From contig WFNQ01000099.1 in assembly GCA_015488565.1 (NCBI GenBank), positions 1-18,115 of the forward strand: 18,115 nt of DNA. The letters run 5' to 3'. The notes under the pieces were generated by a model, which saw nothing but the letters and a program-made list of their open reading frames with translations, searched no databases and was not told where the DNA came from. Positions 1 through 5,855 of the stretch are shown here, piece after piece (the stretch's first letter is position 1; each line of letters begins with the position of its first letter). Position numbers and translations under genes: made by a program. The DNA is from Thiomicrorhabdus sp. (GTDB lineage Bacteria; Pseudomonadota; Gammaproteobacteria; Thiomicrospirales; Thiomicrospiraceae).

Positions 1-286
1 AGTCGATGGACAGTGCAGCAGAAAATATACCGCCGATGGCTTGCTTGCAAGCACAGGTAAGGTTGAAATGGTGCGGTAAGAGCGCACCGCGCAGTTGGTA
101 ACAGCTGTGGCAGTGAAAACCCCATCCGGTGCAAGACCAAATAGGGAAACAACGTGTTAAGCTTGCTTAACACACCTTGCTGCTCGCAGGGGTTTCCGGG
201 TAGGTTGCTTGAGGTTGGCAGTGATGTTTAACCCAGATGAATGATTGTCACTCTTTTTGAGTACAGAACCCGGCTTACAGACCCAC
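1..286 (+). ncRNA. rnpB: RNase P RNA (class A), 5' truncated by window edge
   Basis: This is the catalytic RNA of RNase P, which removes 5' leaders from pre-tRNAs. Recognised from conserved bacterial class A blocks: ACCGCCGATGG near 30, the P12 hairpin GGTGCGGTAAGAGCGCACC at 70-88, GGTAACAG, GCAAGACCAAATAGG at 131-145, CGGGTAGGTTGCTTGAG near 198-214, AGATGAATGATTGTCA near 235-250, and ACAGAACCCGGCTTACAG at 263-280. By comparison with the E. coli RNA, about the first 110-115 nt lie outside the window. The 3' end is placed near 286, where the P1 strand should finish; a T-rich run (287-300) follows and could end transcription together with P1. The P15 loop is unusual (see findings). rnpB just upstream of mraZ is a known gammaproteobacterial arrangement. 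Confidence 0.95.
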
Positions 287-299
287 TTTTTTCTTTTTT

Positions 300-691
300 T
301 GAGATCTTTTTTGCTTTTGGCTTTTTTGAGTAAAGGTGAGTGAAGGTCTTACCTCTCCTTTCTTGTTTTATTCATCGTTCATGTAAATACTTAAGAAATT
401 TTAAAAAAATCCCCACTTGAGCCTTATTGGTGATTTATTGTGCGTGTTGTATCCATATATAGTCTTCTTGCTAAGGTTGATTGCTACATGTTGTGTTCGC
501 TTTGGTGTTGATGTTTTTTGTCATGCGGCTGTTGTATTCTTTTGTGTTAAGAGGTGAAATTAAAAACAACTTGCTAAGGTTGGTGTAAGTGATTGAATTT
601 ATTGCTTATAAGTATAAATACTACCCTATAAGTAAATGTTATCAACACGTCTAAGTTGTTGTCTTGTAATGAAAATATTCAGTTTTGCTGG
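300..691. other. AT-rich non-coding region between rnpB and mraZ promoter
   Basis: About 390 bases with no credible coding sequence on either strand. It begins with T-rich runs. A possible imperfect hairpin at 332-365 (AAAGG...CCTTT with an inner AGGT-ctt-ACCT) is followed by a T-rich stretch and could be a backup terminator for rnpB. It holds an exact 13-nt direct repeat (CTTGCTAAGGTTG) at 467-479 and 570-582, the octamer TATAAGTA at 607-614 and 627-634 (20 bp apart), and a small palindrome AGTATAAATACT at 611-622. The sequence ATCCATATATAGT near 451-463 resembles the real -10 region at 710-720, but I see no good -35 for it. No tRNA or known riboswitch was recognised. Confidence 0.6.
467..582 (+). 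repeat. 13-nt direct repeat pair upstream of mraZ
   Basis: The 13-mer CTTGCTAAGGTTG occurs exactly at 467-479 and 570-582, 103 bp apart start to start, in non-coding DNA. Function unknown; it could be a regulator site or a chance repeat in AT-rich sequence. Confidence 0.6.
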
Positions 692-720
692 TTGACAGGG
701 GGGGGGAATATCCATATAGT
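692..720 (+). promoter_or_regulatory. sigma70 promoter of the dcw operon (PmraZ)
   Basis: TTGACA at 692-697 and TATAGT at 715-720 are separated by exactly 17 bp, a near-perfect sigma70 promoter. The predicted transcription start is around 727. The spacer contains a run of nine G (698-706), which is unusual. The promoter lies directly upstream of mraZ and would drive the whole division/murein operon. Its -10 box runs into the first AGTGG decamer, fitting repression by MraZ. Confidence 0.85.
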
Positions 721-757
721 GGCACTAAGTGGGGCAAAGTGGCGAAAAGTGGAGTAA
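718..757 (+). promoter_or_regulatory. MraZ operator: four tandem AGTGG decamers
   Basis: AGTGG recurs at 718, 728, 738 and 748 with an exact 10-bp period (AGTGGCACTA, AGTGGGGCAA, AGTGGCGAAA, AGTGGAGTAA). MraZ is a ring-shaped AbrB-fold repressor known in E. coli to bind TGGGN direct repeats separated by 5 nt upstream of its own gene; the period and core here match. The array starts inside the -10 hexamer and its last unit supplies the GGAG ribosome binding site of mraZ, so a bound ring would cover the promoter start region and the DNA encoding the ribosome site. Assignment to MraZ is by analogy. Confidence 0.8.
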
Positions 758-758
758 G

Positions 759-1217
759 ATGCTTTTTTTTAGAGGGATCAATTCAATCAATTTGGATATT
801 AAGGGGCGCATGGCGATTCCTAAAAAATATCGTGAAGCGATTTCTGACGCCAGTGACAATCAATTGGTGGCCACGATTGATCTGCACAGCCCTTGCTTAT
901 TGATTTATACACTGGATGAGTGGGAAGTGATTGAACGTAAGTTAATGGCGTTACCCAATGTTGACCCTCAAGCCCGCTTGTACCAACGGCTGTTGTTAGG
1001 GCACGCATCTGAAGTAGAGGTGGACTCTCAAGGACGTATTTTAATTCCGAGCTTGTTAAGGGAACACGCAAAAATTGAAAAGCCCGCTATTTTATTAGGA
1101 CAAGGTAATAAGTTTGAACTTTGGTCTCAAGAAGCGTGGGATGCCAGTCGTCCAGAGATGTTGGAGTCAGTGGTTTCAAGTACTGTCTCTGGGTCATTAG
1201 CCAGTTTAAGTCTGTAA
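759..1217 (+). CDS. mraZ: MraZ, transcriptional repressor of the dcw operon
   Basis: MraZ is an AbrB-like (SpoVT-AbrB fold) DNA-binding protein that forms rings and represses the dcw operon. The protein has the expected two tandem halves, each with the DxxxR signature: DIKGR near residues 13-17 and DSQGR near 89-93, each followed by an I-P. I place the start at ATG 759 because it gives the family N-terminus MLFFRG (E. coli begins MFRG), a length of 152 aa equal to the E. coli protein, and a GGAG ribosome site 4 nt upstream. A GTG at 729 in frame would add ten residues encoded by the operator repeats and is unlikely. First gene of the operon; rsmH follows within about ten bases. Probably autoregulated through the decamer array. 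Confidence 0.95.
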   Translation: MLFFRGINSINLDIKGRMAIPKKYREAISDASDNQLVATIDLHSPCLLIYTLDEWEVIERKLMALPNVDPQARLYQRLLLGHASEVEVDSQGRILIPSLLREHAKIEKPAILLGQGNKFELWSQEAWDASRPEMLESVVSSTVSGSLASLSL

Positions 1218-1227
1218 GGTGAGTACA

Positions 1228-2157
1228 TTGAGTTCAGGGTTTAATCATTTTTCGGTGTTGCTATCCGAATCCATTGAGGGGTTAAATATTAAGCCAGATG
1301 GTATTTATATTGATGGTACCTTTGGACGTGGTGGTCACTCAAGAGCCATTTTAGATGCGCTGGGGCCTAACGGCCGGTTATTGGCGATAGACCAGGACCC
1401 AGAAGCGATTGAATATGCAAAAGTGCATTTTCAAGATGAACGATTTGATATTCAGTACGGCAGTTTTGAAGGCATTAAAACCTATTGTGAAGCACGTGGA
1501 TTAGTTGGAAAAATAGATGGTGTTTTATTAGACCTTGGCGTCTCCTCCCCTCAGTTGGATGATGCAGAGCGGGGGTTTAGTTTTATGCGAGAGGGGCCAC
1601 TTGACATGCGAATGAACCCTGAGAAGGGGTTGAGTGCCAAGGACTGGCTGGCACAGGTGGATGAAAAAACACTTAAGCTGGTGTTGCAAAATTATGGTGA
1701 AGAACGTTTTTCTGGTCGGATTGCACGAGTGATTAAAGAAGAGGTGGTGAAGGGTACGTTAAACACCACGTTAGATTTGGCGGAGTTGGTTAAAAGAGCC
1801 TCTCCTAGGGTGGATAAAAACAAGCACCCAGCGACTCGAACCTTTCAGGCCATTCGTATTGCCGTAAATCGCGAGTTGGACGTATTAAAGAATGTATTGA
1901 TTGCGGCAATGGAAGTGTTAGCTCCCAAGGGGCGTTTATCGGTTATTAGCTTTCACTCCTTGGAGGACCGTATTGTAAAAGTGTATATTCGCGATCAATC
2001 TAAAATAAAAGACCTGTTTCCAGATTCACCCATTTTAATTGAAGTCGTGGAACCCATTCTTAGGAAAGTAGGGAAACCTATTTTTCCAAGTAAAGAAGAG
2101 TGTCAGGTCAATTCAAGATCTCGCAGTGCCGTATTACGGTTAGCAGAAAAAATTTAG
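1228..2157 (+). CDS. rsmH: RsmH, 16S rRNA (cytosine1402-N4)-methyltransferase
   Basis: SAM-dependent methyltransferase (MraW) that N4-methylates C1402 in the decoding centre of 16S rRNA. Visible family blocks: the SAM-binding DGTFGRGGHS near the N-terminus, LLDLGVSSPQLDDAERGFSF, HPATRTFQAIRI, and SFHSLEDRIVK towards the C-terminus. About 309 aa, typical for the family. A GTG at 1219 is in frame, but TTG at 1228 is preferred: the sequence AAGGTGAG at 1216-1223 fits the anti-Shine-Dalgarno end at good spacing, and the resulting N-terminus (seven residues before the HFSVLL block) matches E. coli better. Its ribosome site overlaps the mraZ stop codon, suggesting coupled translation. Unlike the usual order, ftsL does not come next. 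Confidence 0.95.
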   Translation: MSSGFNHFSVLLSESIEGLNIKPDGIYIDGTFGRGGHSRAILDALGPNGRLLAIDQDPEAIEYAKVHFQDERFDIQYGSFEGIKTYCEARGLVGKIDGVLLDLGVSSPQLDDAERGFSFMREGPLDMRMNPEKGLSAKDWLAQVDEKTLKLVLQNYGEERFSGRIARVIKEEVVKGTLNTTLDLAELVKRASPRVDKNKHPATRTFQAIRIAVNRELDVLKNVLIAAMEVLAPKGRLSVISFHSLEDRIVKVYIRDQSKIKDLFPDSPILIEVVEPILRKVGKPIFPSKEECQVNSRSRSAVLRLAEKI

Positions 2158-2172
2158 AATATTTTTAATTGA

Positions 2173-2213
2173 GCCTAAGACCTTCGCATCGGTACCGAGT
2201 AAAGGTTTTAGAC
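2173..2213 (+). other. large hairpin between rsmH and ftsZ
   Basis: CTAAGACCTT at 2175-2184 pairs with AAGGTTTTAG at 2202-2211 (ten pairs, one G-U) and can extend outward by an AG/CT pair past one mismatch. The loop contains a perfect 10-bp palindrome TCGGTACCGA at 2189-2198. The downstream bases (ACTGTTTTGTC) are only weakly U-rich, so this is not a convincing intrinsic terminator. It may be an attenuator, an RNA-processing site or a stabilising 5' structure for ftsZ mRNA. Confidence 0.6.
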
Positions 2214-2247
2214 TGTTTTGTCATGTTGATTAAGGGGAATTGTCGCC

Positions 2248-3468
2248 ATGAAATTTGTAGGAAAAGAGACCACAGCAATCAGAACACCTGGTATGCCCGT
2301 TATTAAAGTCATCGGTTTAGGTGGCGGTGGTGGCAATGCTGTTGATTATATGGTTCGTTCAGAAGTAAAGGACGTTGAGTTTATCTGTGCCAATACGGAT
2401 GCACAAGCACTGGATAATGCTTCGGTTGCAACGTGCATTCAGTTGGGTGCGGGAGGATTGGGTGCAGGAGCCGATCCTGAGCGTGGTAAACAGGCCGCAA
2501 AAGACGATATTGATAAAGTCAAAGAGCAGTTAAAAGATGCTGATATGGTGTTTATTACCGCTGGTATGGGGGGAGGAACGGGAACCGGTTCAGCCCCTGT
2601 CGTGGCGCAAGCGGCACGTGAAATGGGGATTTTAACCGTTGGTGTTGTGAGTAAACCATTTAGTTTTGAACGCCGTAATAAAGTGGCCGATCAAGGTATT
2701 TTAGACCTGCAAGAGCATGTGGACTCTTTGATTGTTGTTCCGAATGATAAGCTTTTAAAGGTACTGGGCAAAGATTTTGTGCTAGCCAAAGCGTTTGATT
2801 ATGCCAATGAAGTGCTTCACGGCGGGGTGCAAGGTATCTCTGAACTGGTGACTCGTCCTGGTATTATTAATGTGGATTTTGAAGATTTACGTACCGTAAT
2901 GGGTGAACGTGGCATGGCGATGATGGGGGTCGGTTATGCGACGGGTGACGAGCGTGCATTAAAAGCGACGCAAAAAGCGATTGCCAATCCACTGTTAGAA
3001 GATATTTCGGTCTCAGGAGCAAGAGGTTTACTGGTGAATATTACCAGTGGCTTGGACTTTACGCTAGGGGAGTTTAATGAAGTTGGGGATGCGATTGATT
3101 TGGTTGCGGCACCCGATGCTCGCGTTATTATTGGTACATCGATTGATGAGAGCATGAGTGATGAAATTCGAGTTACAGTTGTTGCAACAGGATTAAATCA
3201 AGTTGAAAAACCTAAGTTGGTTAAGCCAAATTTGCAAGGGGTTCAAGCCAGCAAAGCAGAAAAAATGGTAGAGGCTAACGTTGCGGCCTCACCTGAAGTT
3301 GCGCCTGTTATGTCGGCTATGGCGACTGAGATGAAGCAACCCGAGTTGAATTTAACGGAGCCAGAAGTGGTACGCCCTAAAATGACGGTCAATGGCAGTG
3401 ATGCCTCCAGTATGTCAAATTCGAGTTATTTGGATATTCCTGCCTTTTTACGCCGACAAGCGGATTAG
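2248..3468 (+). CDS. ftsZ: FtsZ, tubulin-like division GTPase (displaced, somewhat divergent copy)
   Basis: FtsZ polymerises with GTP at midcell and scaffolds the divisome. The 406-aa protein has the T1 loop GLGGGGGNAV (23-32), NTDAQAL (49-55), the tubulin signature GGGTGTG (108-114), PNDKLLKVLG (165-174) and the T7 synergy loop NVDFED (208-213) with both catalytic acids. A variable linker (about 317-390) leads to the C-terminal peptide YLDIPAFLRRQAD, which in the family binds FtsA/ZipA. So it looks functional. Compared with E. coli FtsZ it lacks about three residues just before GLGAGADP (the ITK segment) and about two in the stretch after KPFSFE. Ribosome site AAGGGG precedes ATG 2248. Its place between rsmH and ftsL is abnormal: ftsZ normally ends the dcw cluster behind ftsA. 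It could be the sole relocated ftsZ or a second paralogue. Confidence 0.93.
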   Translation: MKFVGKETTAIRTPGMPVIKVIGLGGGGGNAVDYMVRSEVKDVEFICANTDAQALDNASVATCIQLGAGGLGAGADPERGKQAAKDDIDKVKEQLKDADMVFITAGMGGGTGTGSAPVVAQAAREMGILTVGVVSKPFSFERRNKVADQGILDLQEHVDSLIVVPNDKLLKVLGKDFVLAKAFDYANEVLHGGVQGISELVTRPGIINVDFEDLRTVMGERGMAMMGVGYATGDERALKATQKAIANPLLEDISVSGARGLLVNITSGLDFTLGEFNEVGDAIDLVAAPDARVIIGTSIDESMSDEIRVTVVATGLNQVEKPKLVKPNLQGVQASKAEKMVEANVAASPEVAPVMSAMATEMKQPELNLTEPEVVRPKMTVNGSDASSMSNSSYLDIPAFLRRQAD

Positions 3469-3526
3469 CGATGACGAGGTGTAAGATGAATACATTCACA
3501 TGTAAGGTCTTTTGAACGAGGCCGTC

Positions 3527-3892
3527 ATGTTGAATGTGCTTAAAAAATTCCCCAAGCCCACCCATTTAAAGGTAAATAAATGGCGTGGGCTTTTTCTGTT
3601 TATTTTGTTGGTATTTTTATTGGCAAGCTTAGTGGCAATCGTGAAGGTGGAGCACCAAATTAGAGCCTTAGAGACCCAGTACTATAATGTCTTAAAACAG
3701 GGCTTAAAAGCCAATGAAGAGAGTGGACGCTTGCGGTTGGAAAAAGAGTATTTAACCGCACCAGCAAGGGTCGAATATATTGCAAAAACAGAGTTGAATA
3801 TGACGCGGGATAAGTCGAACTTTCAAGTGATCTATATTGCTCAGCCCTTACCAGAGCGAAAGGATGGTATGCGGGAGTTAATGGGTGAGTAG
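3527..3892 (+). CDS. ftsL: FtsL, bitopic divisome protein
   Basis: FtsL is a small single-pass membrane protein that forms the FtsQLB complex and activates the septal synthase FtsWI. This 121-aa protein (E. coli FtsL is also 121 aa) has a basic cytoplasmic N-terminus, one transmembrane segment at about residues 21-40 (GLFLFILLVFLLASLVAIV), a periplasmic coiled-coil-like stretch (VEHQIRALETQYYNVLKQG) and the family ending EYIAKTELNM. ATG 3527 is chosen: GAGG lies 5 nt upstream and the length fits. An in-frame TTG at 3512 (TAAGG upstream) would add five residues and cannot be excluded. It sits immediately before ftsI, as normal, and overlaps it by 8 nt. Confidence 0.9.
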   Translation: MLNVLKKFPKPTHLKVNKWRGLFLFILLVFLLASLVAIVKVEHQIRALETQYYNVLKQGLKANEESGRLRLEKEYLTAPARVEYIAKTELNMTRDKSNFQVIYIAQPLPERKDGMRELMGE

Positions 3893-5855
3893 GCGAGCAC
3901 CGATCAATCGAGATACGGTAGTTTTTGTCTTAATCGTACTGGGTTTTTTGGCCATTATTGCACAAGCGTTTTCAGTACAAATTTTGAAAACGGATTTTTT
4001 GCAGAATGAAGCCGATAAACGTCAAAGTCGAACCATTGAAATTCCAGCTTATCGTGGTGATATTTATGACCGTAATGGCCACCTGTTGGCATTAAGTACA
4101 CCGATGGCGTCGGTGTGGGTTGATGCTAAAATTGTGGTGGCACATGAGAAAAAGTACCGCTCTTTTTTACGACTGCTAAACCTATCGGATTCGCAACTCA
4201 ATCAACGGATTGAGGAAAATCGCCAGAAGCGTTTGAGTTTTATTCAGCAGGTTTCAGATAAAAATATAGTTCAACAAATTGCCGAGCTTGGGTTGTCTGG
4301 TATTTATGTTAAGCACGTTGAGTTGTCGTTTGAAAATGCTGGCAAGCGTATTCAGGTCAGTAAGCTGCTCCCTTCTATTTGGGTGGATAAACGACTGATT
4401 AATCGTTATCGCTATACTTATGCTAAGTTAGCGAAGGTATTAGAGGTGAGTGAAGGTACGATTGCTAAAAAAATCAGAGCAAAATCAACGCGACGTTTTT
4501 TGTATTTAAAGCGCTCGATACTACCTCGTGTGGCGGAAAGAATAGAGTCGTTACACTTAACGGGGGTTTATATTCAGGAAGAGTATAAACGTTACTACCC
4601 TGCGGGAGAGAGCAGCGCACAGTTGATTGGGTTTACCAATATTGATGACCAAGGGCAGGAGGGAATTGAGTTAGCGTATGACCAGTGGCTAAAAGGAAGC
4701 TCGGGAAAGAAGCAGGTGATTAAAGACCGTTCGGGTCGAGTGATTGATTTTGTACAAGATATTAAAGCCTCTGAACCCGGTAAGCCGATTACACTCAGTA
4801 TTGATAATCGTATTCAGTACATCGCTTATCGAGCGTTAAAAAAAGTGATGATAGAGCATGCGGCACAGTCAGCCAGTTCGGTTATTTTGGACGCAAAAAC
4901 AGGTGAGATTTTATCTTTGGTAAGCTTACCGGGTTATAACCCAAATGATTCAAAACAACGTACAGGCAAGGCGATTCGTAATCGTGTAGTCACCGATTTA
5001 ATTGAACCTGGTTCAACGGTCAAACCGTTTGTTGTTGCTAAAGCGCTAGATTTGGGATTGATTACCGAACACAGTGAAATTGACACCAGTCTCGGTTCGA
5101 TTCGCATACAAGGAAATCGCATTACCGACAGTCGCAAACATGGCATTTTAACCCCCTTGGGCGTGATTAAAAAATCGAGTAATGTGGGGGCGGCAAAAAT
5201 TGCATTAATGTTAACACCTGAACAGCAACATGATTTTTGGTATGACATTGGATTTGGTCGAGACAGTGGTGTGTTTCTTCCAGGTGAAAACAGCGGTTAT
5301 TTAAAAGCGGCCTCTCGTTGGCAAGATATTGATCAAGCGTCCGCTTCATTTGGTTACAGCTTTAGTACCAATCTATTGAATTTGGCACACTCCTATTTGC
5401 TGTTTTCGAATCAAGGGAAAATGGTGCCGCTGAGCATCATTAAATTGGATTCTGTGCCAGAAGGTGAACAATTAGTGAAACCAGAGATTGCCAATGCCGT
5501 GCTTCAGATGATGGAGACCGTGGTCTCCCGCGAGGGAACGGCGGCTAAAGCCGCGATTCCTGGCTACCGCGTGGCAGGAAAAACAGGCACGGTGCATAAA
5601 ACCAAGCAAGGGGGTTATGAAGCGAATACGTATTTGTCTTTGTTTGCTGGCATTGTCCCCGTCTCAAATCCAGATTTGATTATGGTGGTACTGGTAAATG
5701 AACCGAGTCGAGGTGTTTACTATGGCGGGTTGGTTGCCGCTCCCGTTTTTAAAGAGGTGATGGAAGAGGCCTTGAGGTTACGCGAGGTGCCACAAGATCA
5801 AGCCCTCAATACTTCTAAGAGAACATTAGAGAGAAAATTAGGTAACGTATCATGA
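3885..5855 (+). CDS. ftsI: FtsI (PBP3), septal peptidoglycan transpeptidase with duplicated N-terminal module
   Basis: Class B penicillin-binding protein that cross-links septal peptidoglycan with FtsW. It has one N-terminal transmembrane anchor (about 11-33) and the conserved RGDIYDRNG block (57-65). The transpeptidase motifs are STVK with catalytic Ser at 377-380, SSN at 431-433 and KTG at 566-568. At 656 aa it is about 70 residues longer than E. coli FtsI (588). The excess lies between the anchor and the catalytic domain, where a segment starting SVWVD (76) is followed 88 residues later by a second copy starting SIWVD (164), colinear without gaps as far as GIYV (139) and GVYI (227). The copy ending in RYYPAGE matches the single E. 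coli module. GTG 3885 has GGGAG 7 nt upstream and overlaps ftsL; the stop overlaps murE (ATGA). Confidence 0.96.
   Translation: MSRRAPINRDTVVFVLIVLGFLAIIAQAFSVQILKTDFLQNEADKRQSRTIEIPAYRGDIYDRNGHLLALSTPMASVWVDAKIVVAHEKKYRSFLRLLNLSDSQLNQRIEENRQKRLSFIQQVSDKNIVQQIAELGLSGIYVKHVELSFENAGKRIQVSKLLPSIWVDKRLINRYRYTYAKLAKVLEVSEGTIAKKIRAKSTRRFLYLKRSILPRVAERIESLHLTGVYIQEEYKRYYPAGESSAQLIGFTNIDDQGQEGIELAYDQWLKGSSGKKQVIKDRSGRVIDFVQDIKASEPGKPITLSIDNRIQYIAYRALKKVMIEHAAQSASSVILDAKTGEILSLVSLPGYNPNDSKQRTGKAIRNRVVTDLIEPGSTVKPFVVAKALDLGLITEHSEIDTSLGSIRIQGNRITDSRKHGILTPLGVIKKSSNVGAAKIALMLTPEQQHDFWYDIGFGRDSGVFLPGENSGYLKAASRWQDIDQASASFGYSFSTNLLNLAHSYLLFSNQGKMVPLSIIKLDSVPEGEQLVKPEIANAVLQMMETVVSREGTAAKAAIPGYRVAGKTGTVHKTKQGGYEANTYLSLFAGIVPVSNPDLIMVVLVNEPSRGVYYGGLVAAPVFKEVMEEALRLREVPQDQALNTSKRTLERKLGNVS

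Noticed and set aside
154..173. GTGTTAAG-CTTG-CTTAACAC as an independent regulatory hairpin
   Set aside because: It lies inside the P15-P16 region of RNase P RNA and is explained as part of that RNA.
441..463. Second promoter with TATAGT at 458
   Set aside because: No acceptable -35 at 16-18 bp upstream.
729..758. GTG start giving a longer MraZ
   Set aside because: The ten extra residues are encoded by the operator repeats and do not match the family; ATG 759 has GGAG and the correct N-terminus.
685..903. Open frame over the mraZ promoter and gene start in another frame
   Set aside because: It covers the promoter and operator and is out of frame with the clear MraZ homologue.
2175..2220. 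Intrinsic terminator between rsmH and ftsZ
   Set aside because: The stem is good, but the following bases are not a clear U tract, so I list it only as a hairpin.
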